This document shows positions 7,676 through 15,820 of a stretch of DNA of 64,000 nucleotides, in pieces; positions within the stretch are counted from its first letter, which is position 1; each line of letters begins with the position of its first letter. The position numbers and the translations under genes were made by a program. Source of the DNA: JBDIAR01 sp039812545 (GTDB taxonomy: Bacteria > Actinomycetota > Actinomycetes > Actinomycetales > Dermatophilaceae); contig JBDIAR010000002.1 in NCBI GenBank assembly GCA_039812545.1, positions 1-64,000 of the forward strand, read 5' to 3'. The notes beneath the pieces were generated by a model. That model did no database searches and had not been told where the DNA came from. It saw only the letters and a program-made list of their open reading frames with translations.

Positions 7676-8569
7676 ATGACCACCTCGACCCCCGGCCCCT
7701 GCGAAACCCCGCCGGTCCTCCCGACCGATTTCGTCCCGCCGGCTCGGGTCACCGCCCCGCCGCGGCTCTCCGAGCGATACCCCGCCGTGTACCCGGTGGC
7801 GGTGCGACTCCATCAGCTCCGACGCCACGTCCGGTGGCTCATCAGTGGGGCCCACTGGGCGAGCAGCCGCGCCGAAACCGACCTGCACCACCGGATGGTG
7901 CGCCACAACTCGTTGCTGCTGCGCACCCTGGGCGATGCCGACCAGCGGCTCCAGCACAACAAGGTGACGAACCTGCGCCTGGCCTCTGCGCGAGTCGACC
8001 GGCTCCTCATCCGACCCGGAGAGACCTTCTCGTTCAACAAGGTCGTCGGCAACGCGACCCGACGGCGGGGGTACGTGGAGGGAATGCGGCTGTCCAACGG
8101 CGAATCCATCTCCGGGGTCGGTGGGGGCCTGTGCCAGCTGGCGAACCTGCTGCACTGGATGTTCCTGCACGCGCCGCTGACCGTCGTCGAGCGCTCCGAA
8201 CACAGCTTCGACCCGTTCCCGGACAACGGCCGTGTTCTGCCCTGGGGCGTCGGCACCTCGATCGTCTACAACTACGTCGACCTCGTCGTCCGCAACGACA
8301 CCGAGGCCACCTTCGAGATCCTGGTTCGCGTCGGCGAGCGCTACCTCGAAGGCGAGTTGCGCACCGATCGGGAGTTGGCGCACTCCTACCGGGTGTATGC
8401 CAGGGACGAGCTGTTCCTGCGCCACCAGGGCCGGGTCTACCGACGGAACGAGATCTGGCGTCGCGTCATCGATCGGCGCACCGGAGCCCAGGTCGGGGAC
8501 GAACTGCTCAAGAAGAACTGCGCGCTCGTAAAGTACCTACCGCAGAACGTGACGATCCACGACGTGTGA
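7676..8569 (+). CDS. VanW family protein
   Basis: A 297-residue protein whose core is a VanW domain. The hallmark run is RPGETFSFNKVVG followed by GYVEGMRLSNGESISGVGGGLCQLANLLHWM, then a conserved HSFDPFPDNGRVLPWG region with aromatic residues. VanW was first seen in vancomycin-resistance clusters but its biochemical role is unknown; in actinobacteria it is widespread and not evidence of resistance. Here there is no YoaR-like N-terminal membrane anchor and no signal peptide. The ATG at 7676 gives a plausible disordered N-terminus. The stop is 9 nt before the dehalogenase-like gene, so the two are likely co-transcribed. Confidence 0.85.
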   Translation: MTTSTPGPCETPPVLPTDFVPPARVTAPPRLSERYPAVYPVAVRLHQLRRHVRWLISGAHWASSRAETDLHHRMVRHNSLLLRTLGDADQRLQHNKVTNLRLASARVDRLLIRPGETFSFNKVVGNATRRRGYVEGMRLSNGESISGVGGGLCQLANLLHWMFLHAPLTVVERSEHSFDPFPDNGRVLPWGVGTSIVYNYVDLVVRNDTEATFEILVRVGERYLEGELRTDRELAHSYRVYARDELFLRHQGRVYRRNEIWRRVIDRRTGAQVGDELLKKNCALVKYLPQNVTIHDV

Positions 8570-8578
8570 GGTGCCCAT

Positions 8579-9259
8579 ATGCAGAATCTGCTCAGCGATC
8601 GCCGTGTCCTGATCACCCAGGCCGATGCGTTCATGGGTCCGGCGTTGTGCGAGGCGTTCGCGGGCCAGGGCGCGCAGGTCGTGGCCAGCACCGCCGCGCT
8701 GACGGATCCCGACGCAGCCGCGCGAGTCGTCGACGAGGCGGGCCCGATCGACGCCCTCGTCGTCAACCTGGCCTTCGAGGCCCCCACGACACCCGCCGAC
8801 CAGGTGGACGACGTCGAGTGGCGGGACACCTTCGCGGCGCTCGTCGATCCACTGCCTCGCCTGGTGCGCGCCGCCGTGCCGGCGATGATCGAGCGAGGCA
8901 CGGGCAAGATCCTGGTCATCGGCAGTGCGGCCGCGTTGCGCGGCATGAAGCGCTGCGCGAGTTACAGCGCCGCGCGCGGTGCCCAACTGGCATACGTGCA
9001 GGCAGTCGGAGTGGAACTCGCACCACACGGCATACAGGTCAACGCCATCGCCCAGAACTTCGTCGACAACCCGACGTACTTCCCGCCGCAGGTGCAGGCC
9101 AATCCCCGATTCCAGGAGCGGCTGCGCCGCGAGGTGCCGCTCGGCCGGCTGGTCGCCGCCGAGGAGGATGCGTTTTTCGCGGCGTACCTGTGCAGCCCGG
9201 CGGCGGATTGCTTCGTCGGCCAGGTCTTCCCGGTGTGCGGCGGCTGGGTGACCCGCTGA
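8579..9259 (+). CDS. Putative halohydrin dehalogenase (SDR-derived, B-type like)
   Basis: A 226-residue protein of short-chain dehydrogenase ancestry that lacks the NAD(P)-binding TGxxxGxG. In its place is T13-x4-F18-x-G20 (TQADAFMG). The catalytic residues are Ser116, Tyr129 and Arg133 with spacing S-x12-Y-x3-R, so the SDR lysine is arginine. T-x4-[FY]-x-G plus S-x12-Y-x3-R are the two published fingerprints of halohydrin dehalogenases, which interconvert vicinal haloalcohols and epoxides with release of halide and no cofactor. The halide-pocket region IAQNFVDNPTYFPP and VPLGRLVAAEEDA also resemble what I recall of HheB. The true substrate is unknown. It starts 9 nt after the VanW gene (GAGG upstream) and converges on polA with a 2-bp gap. 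Confidence 0.8.
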   Translation: MQNLLSDRRVLITQADAFMGPALCEAFAGQGAQVVASTAALTDPDAAARVVDEAGPIDALVVNLAFEAPTTPADQVDDVEWRDTFAALVDPLPRLVRAAVPAMIERGTGKILVIGSAAALRGMKRCASYSAARGAQLAYVQAVGVELAPHGIQVNAIAQNFVDNPTYFPPQVQANPRFQERLRREVPLGRLVAAEEDAFFAAYLCSPAADCFVGQVFPVCGGWVTR

Positions 9260-9261
9260 GG

Positions 9262-11928
9262 TCAGTGCGCGGCCTCGTGCCAGGACCGGCCGACCCCGAC
9301 CGAGACGTCGAGCGGCACGTCCATCGGGACGGCCGAACCCATCTGCTCGCGGACCAGCGCCTCGACTCGCTCCTGTTCGCCCGGGGCGACTTCGAGGACG
9401 AGTTCGTCGTGGACCTGCAGCAGGATCCGCGAGCGCAGGTCGTCGGCGCGTAGGGCGGCGTCGACCTTGATCATCGCCGCCTTCATGATGTCGGCGGCCG
9501 ACCCCTGGATCGGGGCGTTCAGCGCCATCCGTTCGGCCATCTCCCGGCGCTGCCGGTTGTCGGTCGTCAGATCCGGCAGGTAGCGGCGTCGACCGAGCAT
9601 CGTCTCGGTGTACCCGGTCGTCCGGGCCTGGGCGACGATCTCCCGCAGGTAGTCCCGCACCTCCCCGAACCGGTCGAAGTACCCGTCCATCAGCGCCTTC
9701 GCCTCCTCGGTGGAGATCGTCAGCTGCCGGGACAGCCCGAATGCCGACAGCCCGTATGCCAGGCCGTACGACATCGCCTTGATCTTGGCCCGCATCGGTG
9801 CGGTGACGTCCTCGGGAGCCACACCGAAGACCTGCGAACCGACATACCGGTGCAGATCCTCACCGGACTGGAAGGCCGCGATCAGCCGGTCGTCGCCGGA
9901 CAGGTGCGCCATGATCCGCATCTCGATCTGGCTGTAGTCGGCCGACATCAGGCAGTCGTACCCCTCGCCGACGACGAACGCCTCCCGGATCCGGCGGCCG
10001 GCCTCGGTGCGGATCGGCACGTTTTGCAGGTTCGGGTCGGTCGAGGAGAGCCGGCCGGTCGCGGCGATGGTCTGCAGGTAGGTGGTGTGGATCCGGCGGT
10101 CCGCGGCGATCGACTTGATCAGCCCCTCGACGGTCACCCGCAGCCGGCTGGCGTCGCGATGCCGCAGCAGCGCCTCCAGGAACGGGTGTTCGGTCTTGAC
10201 GTACAGGTCGGCGAGCGCGTCGGCGTCGGTGGTGTAGCCGGTCTTGGTACGTTTGGTCTTCGGCATCCCGAGGGTCTCGAAGAGGACGACCTGCAGCTGT
10301 TTCGGCGAACCCAGGTTGATGACGGTCCCGCCGATCGCGTCGAAGGCGTCCTGCTGGGCGGCGGCCATCGCGGCCGCGAAATCCTTCTCCAGGTCGGTGA
10401 GCAGCGTCTCGTCGACGGCGATGCCGTCGCGTTCCATGGTGGCCAGAATGCCGACGAGCGGGAGTTCGAGGTCGGCGAGCAGGTCGGTGCCGCCGGTGCG
10501 GGCCAGCTGCTCGTCGAGGGAGTCGGCGAGCTCTCGGACCGCGGCTGCGCGGACCATCGCACTGTCCGCGGCCTCGTCACCGCCGCCGAGATCCAGCATC
10601 CCCTGGCCACCGGCGCCCTCGGCGACCGCGAGTTCCTTGCCGAGATTGCGCAGGGCCAGGTCCGCCAGGTCGTACGAGCGCTGGTCCGGTTTGACCAGGT
10701 ATGCCGCCAGGGCCGTGTCGCTGGTCAGGCCGGCGAGCGCGAAACCCCGCCCGGCGAGCCGGTGGATGGCCGGCTTCGCGTCGTGCAGGGCCTTGGGCCG
10801 GTCGGGATCGGCCAGCCAGGAAGCCAATGCCGTCTCGTCGGCGGGGGTGGCCGCGGTCAGGTCCAGGTGGGCCGCAGCGCCGTCCGGTGCCGCGAACGCC
10901 ACCGCCCAGGCATCGCCCTCGCCGCGGACCCACGACCCGGCGACGTCCAGGCCGGTCCGACCGGTGCCGGTGTGCCCCGTCAACCACGCCGCCAGCGCGC
11001 CGGGGTCCAGCACCTCACCGCCCAGCTCGAACCCCTGGTCGGCCTCCGGCTGCGGCGCCGAAATGGTGGCGAATAACCGGTCGCGCAGGACCTTGAACTC
11101 GATGGCGTCGAACACGGCGTGCACCTTCTCGCGGTCCCATTGGGCGCGGGCCAGGTCGTCGATGCCCAGGTCCAGCGGCAGATCCCGGACCAGGGCGTTG
11201 AGCCGCCGATTGCGCAGCACATCCTCGAGGTGATCCCGCAGCGACTGACCGGCCTTGCCGCCGATCTGGTCGATCTGGGCGACCAGGCCGGTGAGATCGC
11301 CATAGGTCGTCAGCCACTTGGCCGCGGTCTTCGGGCCCACCCCCGGCACCCCCGGCAGGTTGTCCGACGACTCCCCGACGAGCGCCGCGAGATCGCTGTA
11401 CCGCTCCGGCCCCACGCCATACCGCTCCAGGACGGCGTCGGCGGTCATCCGGGTGAGTTCGGAGACCCCGCGCACCGGGTACAGCACGGTGACGTCCGGC
11501 CCCACCAGCTGGAAAGCGTCCCGGTCGCCGCTGACGATGAGCACCTGCATACCCCGGTCTCGGGCGGCCGTGGTCAACGTGGCGATGATGTCGTCGGCCT
11601 CGTAGCCCTCCACCTCGACATGCCGGATCGCCAATGCGTCGAGCACCTCGCGCAGCAGCGGGATCTGACCGGCGAACTCGCTCGGCGTCGCGGACCGGGT
11701 CGCCTTGTAATCGGCATACTCACTGGACCGGAAGGTCTGCCGGGACACGTCGAAGGCCACCGCGAGATGCGTCGGCTCCTCGTCCCGCAGCAGATTGATG
11801 AGCATGGAGGTGAAGCCGTAGACCGCGTTGGTGTGCTGCCCGGTCGCCGTGGAGAAGTTCTCCGCCGGTAAGGCGTAGAAGGCCCGGTATGCCAGGGAGT
11901 GCCCGTCGAGTAGCAGTAGTCGGCTCAC
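9262..11928 (-). CDS. polA: DNA polymerase I
   Basis: An 888-residue PolA. The N-terminal 5'-3' exonuclease (about 1-290) shows LLLLDGHSLAYRAFYALP and EGYEADDIIATL. The middle domain (about 300-480) resembles the 3'-5' exonuclease but lacks the DxE pair (GLDVAGSW where DTET is expected), so proofreading is probably absent, as in other actinobacteria. The C-terminal polymerase has motif A SADYSQIEMR, motif B RAKIKAMSYGLAYG and motif C LQVHDELVLEV. The GTG at 11928 was chosen because homology begins at SRLLLLDG and a TAGGCT hexamer lies 7 nt upstream; the reading frame runs about 137 codons further without family sequence. Confidence 0.97.
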   Translation of the reverse strand: MSRLLLLDGHSLAYRAFYALPAENFSTATGQHTNAVYGFTSMLINLLRDEEPTHLAVAFDVSRQTFRSSEYADYKATRSATPSEFAGQIPLLREVLDALAIRHVEVEGYEADDIIATLTTAARDRGMQVLIVSGDRDAFQLVGPDVTVLYPVRGVSELTRMTADAVLERYGVGPERYSDLAALVGESSDNLPGVPGVGPKTAAKWLTTYGDLTGLVAQIDQIGGKAGQSLRDHLEDVLRNRRLNALVRDLPLDLGIDDLARAQWDREKVHAVFDAIEFKVLRDRLFATISAPQPEADQGFELGGEVLDPGALAAWLTGHTGTGRTGLDVAGSWVRGEGDAWAVAFAAPDGAAAHLDLTAATPADETALASWLADPDRPKALHDAKPAIHRLAGRGFALAGLTSDTALAAYLVKPDQRSYDLADLALRNLGKELAVAEGAGGQGMLDLGGGDEAADSAMVRAAAVRELADSLDEQLARTGGTDLLADLELPLVGILATMERDGIAVDETLLTDLEKDFAAAMAAAQQDAFDAIGGTVINLGSPKQLQVVLFETLGMPKTKRTKTGYTTDADALADLYVKTEHPFLEALLRHRDASRLRVTVEGLIKSIAADRRIHTTYLQTIAATGRLSSTDPNLQNVPIRTEAGRRIREAFVVGEGYDCLMSADYSQIEMRIMAHLSGDDRLIAAFQSGEDLHRYVGSQVFGVAPEDVTAPMRAKIKAMSYGLAYGLSAFGLSRQLTISTEEAKALMDGYFDRFGEVRDYLREIVAQARTTGYTETMLGRRRYLPDLTTDNRQRREMAERMALNAPIQGSAADIMKAAMIKVDAALRADDLRSRILLQVHDELVLEVAPGEQERVEALVREQMGSAVPMDVPLDVSVGVGRSWHEAAH

Positions 11929-11935
11929 CCGAGGA

Positions 11936-11941
11936 AGCCTA
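11936..11941 (-). promoter_or_regulatory. Candidate leaderless -10 element for polA
   Basis: TAGGCT on the minus strand, 7 nt before the polA GTG. No Shine-Dalgarno sequence is present in between. Confidence 0.5.
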
Positions 11942-12027
11942 CGGCCAGGCACCGACGCCGCGAGCCCGCGCTGCCGGGCCGCCGGCCCTCGAGGCGTCAC
12001 GGCTCCGGGTGGGGTGCGCCGAGCTTG

Positions 12028-12033
12028 TAGAGT
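12028..12033 (+). promoter_or_regulatory. Candidate leaderless -10 element for the thioesterase
   Basis: TAGAGT followed by 7 nt and the GTG at 12041; no Shine-Dalgarno sequence between. Confidence 0.5.
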
Positions 12034-12040
12034 CGCGGTC

Positions 12041-12460
12041 GTGACCAACGACCAGCTGCTCGAGCTCTTCCGCACGACCGCGACCGGCACGCTGTTGGAA
12101 CGGATGCACATCGAGATCACGCACGTCGATCCCGACCGGGTCGTCGCGACCATGCCAGTCGCCGGCAACACCCAGCCGTACGGACTCCTCCACGGCGGCG
12201 CCAGTGCCGTACTCGCCGAAACCCTCGGTTCGATCGCGGCGGCGGTCAACGCCGGGCCGGAGCGCGCCGTCGTCGGCATCGGTCTGCACTGCACCCACCA
12301 TCGGGCGGCCCGCGACGGCGTCGTCACCGGGACGGCCACCCCGATTCACCGCGGCGGGACCCTGCAGACCTGGCAGATCGTCATCTGCGACGAGGGGGAC
12401 CGGCGGATCTGCACCGCCGAACTCACCTGCATCGTCCGGGACGCCCCGCCCGGAAGCTGA
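12041..12460 (+). CDS. PaaI-type hotdog thioesterase
   Basis: A 139-residue single hotdog domain. The signature GLLHGGASAVLAETLGS (HGG plus the acidic residue of the active-site helix) is near residue 50, as in PaaI/YbdB/DUF4442-like acyl-CoA thioesterases. It likely hydrolyses an acyl- or aryl-CoA; the substrate is unknown. The GTG at 12041 is preferred over an ATG nine codons upstream because the promoter-like TAGAGT lies between the two. It diverges from polA. In actinobacteria a thioesterase commonly lies between pyk/pdtaR and polA, so the position is expected. Confidence 0.85.
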   Translation: MTNDQLLELFRTTATGTLLERMHIEITHVDPDRVVATMPVAGNTQPYGLLHGGASAVLAETLGSIAAAVNAGPERAVVGIGLHCTHHRAARDGVVTGTATPIHRGGTLQTWQIVICDEGDRRICTAELTCIVRDAPPGS

Positions 12461-12517
12461 CGGACCCCGTCGCCGATCCGGTACGAGACGGGCGCCGGCG
12501 ACCGGACCGACCCGGGT

Positions 12518-13090
12518 CTAACCCACCGGGTGGGCCCGCCCGGACCGAAGCCGGGCGACACGTCGGCGCAGGACCGCGCGCTCCACCGCAGGTCGCGCCT
12601 CAGGACCGGCCAGCCGACGCAGCAGCGCCGCGGTCGGCGTCGCGCGTCGAACCACCTGGGGGGTGAAGCCCAGCCGGGCGAAGAACCGGTTCGCGTCGCG
12701 CACCTGGGAGGGCACATTGGTCGCGATGATCTCCGCCCCGCACCGCTCCGCCCGGCTGGCGATGAGGGTCAGCAGTGCGCGGGCGACGCCGTGTTTCCGG
12801 GCGACTTGGATTACATAGAGCTGCTCGATCGTCAGGGCCGGCGCATCCACGAGCACCGGGGCGCTGGTGTCGCTCGTCACGGCATACCCGACGGGTTCGT
12901 CGTTGCTGAACGCGAGGTATGCCGTGATCCCGCCGCTGTCGAGGGCGGCGGCCAGCCGCCCGTCGAAGGCGGCGCGCTGGGCCGCGGCCCGCGTCTGGCC
13001 GGCTTCGATGCGGCTGGCGATCCACAGGTCGATGAAGGCGGCGCGCCGTTCGGCGTCGACCTTGCGCACCGTGACGGGTTGCCGTGCCAC
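12518..13090 (-). CDS. GNAT family N-acetyltransferase
   Basis: A 190-residue acetyltransferase. The acetyl-CoA-binding motif A is seen as IEQLYVIQVARKHGVARALLTLIASRA (strand 4, then the R/QxxGxG/A-type loop), preceded by EPVGYAVTSD and followed by a FFARLGFT segment typical of the C-terminal half. A basic tail (RRRVARLRSGR) ends the protein. The GTG at 13090 has AGGAGG six nt upstream. Substrate unknown. It converges with the thioesterase and diverges from the DUF554 gene. Confidence 0.85.
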   Translation of the reverse strand: MARQPVTVRKVDAERRAAFIDLWIASRIEAGQTRAAAQRAAFDGRLAAALDSGGITAYLAFSNDEPVGYAVTSDTSAPVLVDAPALTIEQLYVIQVARKHGVARALLTLIASRAERCGAEIIATNVPSQVRDANRFFARLGFTPQVVRRATPTAALLRRLAGPEARPAVERAVLRRRVARLRSGRAHPVG

Positions 13091-13258
13091 CTCTGCCTCC
13101 TGGGCTCATGCTCGCGCCGAACCGGCCACCGAGACGGCGCCGGACGAGGACCACTCCAGCTCTGGGGGCTTCCCCGTCGGCACGCCCAGGAGGCCACACT
13201 AGAACCCTTGGGGCGTCCAACGGAAGCCGCCCGACGCGATTGATCGGTCACGGGCGGC

Positions 13259-13264
13259 TAGGGT
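13259..13264 (+). promoter_or_regulatory. Candidate leaderless -10 element for the DUF554 gene
   Basis: TAGGGT followed by 8 nt and the GTG at 13273; no Shine-Dalgarno sequence. Confidence 0.45.
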
Positions 13265-13272
13265 GTTCGGCC

Positions 13273-14034
13273 GTGACCTCATTCCCCGGGCTGGGCACGC
13301 TCGTCAACGTCGTGGCGGTCGTCGTCGGCGGCGGGCTCGGGATGCTGATCGGGGATCGACTCCCGGCTCGGACCCGAACGATCGTCACGGTCTCTCTCGG
13401 GCTGACGACCGGGCTGATGGCGGCTTCGTCCGCCACGGCGGTCGCCCATCCCGATCTCGTCGCGGCGGTTGGTAGCGCGGCGCCGACGCTGATCGTCCTC
13501 GGTTCGCTGTTGATCGGCGGGATCACCGGTTCGTTGTGCCGGATCGAGGAACGCCTCGAGGGTCTGGCCGGTTGGGCGCAGAGCGTGGTCTCCCGCTCTG
13601 CTGATTCGGACACGCCGAGCAGCAGGGAACGGTTCATCGAGGGCTGGCTGACCGCGTCCCTGCTCTTTTGTGTGGGCCCGCTCGCGGTCCTCGGTTCCTT
13701 CGACGACGGGATGGGCCGCGGCATCGACAAGCTCGCCCTGAAGTCGGCGCTGGACTGTTTCGCGGCGCTGGCCTTCGCGTCCTCGTTCGGCGTGGGCGTC
13801 CTCTTCGCGGCCGTGTCCGTGGCGGTGGTCCAGGGCGTGCTGACCGTCGCCGGTGTCTGGCTCGGAGCCGTCCTGCCGATGCCGCACGTTCAGGCGTTGA
13901 CGGCGACCGGGGGGTTGCTGCTCGTCGGGATCTCGCTTCGACTGCTGGACGTCAAGCAGATACCGGTGGGCGACCTGCTGCCGGCCCTGATCGTCGCGCC
14001 ACTGCTGACCCAACTGGTCGTCGTCCTGCACTGA
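13273..14034 (+). CDS. DUF554 family integral membrane protein (YqgA-like)
   Basis: A 253-residue membrane protein with about six or seven hydrophobic segments. The opening GLGTLVNVVAVVVGGGLGMLIGDRLP, the GLTTGLMA motif and the later KSALDCFAALAFASSFGVGVLFAA are characteristic of DUF554/YqgA. Function in the family is unknown; a transport role is often guessed. The start GTG at 13273 fits the family N-terminus and follows a TAGGGT. The next gene (livF) is convergent. Confidence 0.85.
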   Translation: MTSFPGLGTLVNVVAVVVGGGLGMLIGDRLPARTRTIVTVSLGLTTGLMAASSATAVAHPDLVAAVGSAAPTLIVLGSLLIGGITGSLCRIEERLEGLAGWAQSVVSRSADSDTPSSRERFIEGWLTASLLFCVGPLAVLGSFDDGMGRGIDKLALKSALDCFAALAFASSFGVGVLFAAVSVAVVQGVLTVAGVWLGAVLPMPHVQALTATGGLLLVGISLRLLDVKQIPVGDLLPALIVAPLLTQLVVVLH

Positions 14035-14040
14035 CCCGGA

Positions 14041-14067
14041 TCCGACGTCGGCACTACCGCCGTCGGA
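14041..14067. terminator. Hairpin between convergent DUF554 and livF
   Basis: TCCGACG (14041-14047), 13-nt loop, CGTCGGA (14061-14067). It lies in the 39-bp gap between two converging stop codons and could serve both directions. There is no T tract. Confidence 0.45.
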
Positions 14068-14073
14068 GCCGAC

Positions 14074-14793
14074 TCAGGCCACGCCCAGGTAGGCCTCTTT
14101 CACGCTCGGGTCGGCGAGCAACTCCGGACCGGTGCCGGTCTTGCCGACCTCGCCGGTCTCCAGGACGTAGGCCCGGGATGACCGGGACAGCGCCTGTTGG
14201 GCGTTCTGCTCGACGAGCAGGATCGTGGTGCCCTGGGCGTTGATCTCCGCGATGATCCGGAAGATCTGCTGGATGACCATGGGAGCCAGTCCCATCGACG
14301 GCTCGTCCAGCAGCAGCAGCCGGGGCCGGGCCATCAACGCCCGCCCGATGGCCAGCATCTGCTGCTCGCCGCCGGACATCGTGCCCCCCACCTGAGCACG
14401 CCGTTCGGCGAGCCGGGGGAACAGGCTGAAGACGTGGTCGAGGGTCTGCTGGTATGCCGTCTTGGACTCGAACTTGCGGGCGTAGTGGCCCATGTCGAGG
14501 TTCTCCTGCACGGTCATCCCGGGGAACACCCCCCGACCCTCGGGCGCCTGAATGATCCCGGCCTGTACCCGCAGGTGCGCCTTCATCCTGGTGATGTCCT
14601 GGCCGTCGAAGACGACCCGGCCACGCGACAGCGGCCGGATCCCCGAGATCGCCCGCATCGTGGTCGTCTTTCCCGCGCCGTTGGCGCCGATCAGGGTGAC
14701 CAGTTCACCCTCGTCGACGGTCAGCGAGACCCCGTGCAACGCCTCGATCTTGCCGTACGCGACGGTCATGTCCTCGACCTCAAGCAGTGGCAT
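14074..14793 (-). CDS. livF: Branched-chain amino acid ABC transporter, ATPase LivF
   Basis: A 239-residue ABC ATPase. Walker A is GANGAGKTT, the signature is MSGGEQQMLAIGRALM, Walker B is LLLLDEPSMGL, and an H-loop-like segment (TTILLVEQNA) has Gln in place of the usual His. The YGKIEALHGVSL start and the 'livF' form of the Q-loop (IIQAPEGRGVFPGMTVQENL) distinguish it from LivG. It powers uptake through LivHM together with LivG. It starts 14 nt inside the end of livG, so the two are translationally coupled. Last gene of the livJHMGF operon. Confidence 0.96.
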   Translation of the reverse strand: MPLLEVEDMTVAYGKIEALHGVSLTVDEGELVTLIGANGAGKTTTMRAISGIRPLSRGRVVFDGQDITRMKAHLRVQAGIIQAPEGRGVFPGMTVQENLDMGHYARKFESKTAYQQTLDHVFSLFPRLAERRAQVGGTMSGGEQQMLAIGRALMARPRLLLLDEPSMGLAPMVIQQIFRIIAEINAQGTTILLVEQNAQQALSRSSRAYVLETGEVGKTGTGPELLADPSVKEAYLGVA

Positions 14794-15820
14794 CGTCCGG
14801 CACCCCCAGGTATGCGGCGACGACCGCCGGGTTGTCGCGGATCTCCTGCGGGAGACCCTCGGCGATCTTCTTGCCGAACTCCAGCACGACGATGCGGTCG
14901 GTGACTCCCATGACCAGACGCATGTCGTGCTCGATCAGTAGGACGGTGTAGCCGTCGTCGCGGATCTTGCGGATCAGGTCCATCAACGCCACCTTCTCGG
15001 CCGGGTTGAAGCCGGCCGCCGGTTCGTCGAGGCACAACAGCTTGGGTTCGGTGGCCAGGGCCCGGGCGATCTCCAGTCGCCGCTGATCGCCGTATGGCAG
15101 GTTGCGGGCCTTCTCGGTGGCTCGGGCGCCCACGCCGACGAACTCCAGCAGGGCCATGCCCCGCTCGATCGCGTCGCGTTCTTCCGCCTTGTGCCGGCCG
15201 GAGCGGATCAACGCGCCGGGGACCGAGGTCCGGTGCCGGGCGTCGGTGCCGACGACGACATTCTCCAAGGCGGTCATCTCGTTGAAGAGCCGGATGTTCT
15301 GAAAGGTGCGGGCGATGCCCGAGCGAGTGATCTGGTGCCGCTTCTGCGAGCCCAACGGGGTGCCGTCGAAAACCACCTGCCCCGAGGTCGGTCGGTACAC
15401 GCCCGTCATGGCGTTGAAGCAGGTCGTCTTGCCGGCGCCGTTCGGCCCGATCAGGCCGAGGATCTCACCACGCCGGATCTCGAAGGTGACGCTGTCCAGC
15501 GCCACCAGGCCGCCGAAGCGCAACGTGACGTCGACCATCTGCAGGAGCGGTTCTCCCTCGCCCGCGCGGAGTTCGCGATGCGGGGCGACCAGTTCGGCGA
15601 CGACCTCGGGGTCGGCAAGCTCCGGAGCCACCTCGGTCGCGGAGACCTCGATGTGCGGGTCGGGCAGGTCGCCGAAGTCGGGGTGATCCGACAGGTCGGC
15701 GTCGAAGGCGTCGTCGGGGCCTCGATGCTCCTCGAACTCCTCCTGCCCGGCGCTCATCCCGCCGACCTTCTGGGCGGGGTTCGGCGAGTCTTCGCCGTCT
15801 CGTCCCACGGGGCTGCTCAC
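14780..15820 (-). CDS. livG: Branched-chain amino acid ABC transporter, ATPase LivG, with acidic N-terminal extension
   Basis: A 346-residue ABC ATPase with Walker A GPNGAGKTT, IARTFQNIRLF, the atypical signature LPYGDQRRLEIARAL and Walker B LLCLDEPAAG, all LivG-like. The ABC core starts only near residue 90. The first roughly 90 residues are rich in Asp, Glu and Pro (for example DDAFDADLSDHPDFGDLPDP), unusual for the usual 250-300 residue LivG. The GTG at 15820 overlaps the livM stop by 4 nt and has GGGGGAGG 7 nt upstream; an ATG at 15757 is the alternative and still keeps most of the extension. Confidence 0.93.
   Translation of the reverse strand: MSSPVGRDGEDSPNPAQKVGGMSAGQEEFEEHRGPDDAFDADLSDHPDFGDLPDPHIEVSATEVAPELADPEVVAELVAPHRELRAGEGEPLLQMVDVTLRFGGLVALDSVTFEIRRGEILGLIGPNGAGKTTCFNAMTGVYRPTSGQVVFDGTPLGSQKRHQITRSGIARTFQNIRLFNEMTALENVVVGTDARHRTSVPGALIRSGRHKAEERDAIERGMALLEFVGVGARATEKARNLPYGDQRRLEIARALATEPKLLCLDEPAAGFNPAEKVALMDLIRKIRDDGYTVLLIEHDMRLVMGVTDRIVVLEFGKKIAEGLPQEIRDNPAVVAAYLGVPDDATA

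Noticed and set aside
7390..7752. 120-codon minus-strand frame with a Leu-Ser-Ala repeat across the 7601-7636 array
   Set aside because: It overlaps the 3' end of the methyltransferase and the start of vanW in antisense; the repeat reflects the tandem DNA units, not a conserved protein.
8579..9259. Ordinary SDR oxidoreductase call
   Set aside because: The glycine-rich cofactor motif is absent and the catalytic Lys is Arg, so NAD(P)-dependent oxidoreductase activity is unlikely.
11929..12339. Upstream extension of polA adding about 137 codons
   Set aside because: The added sequence shows no family similarity and overlaps the divergent thioesterase gene; the GTG at 11928 fits the conserved N-terminus.
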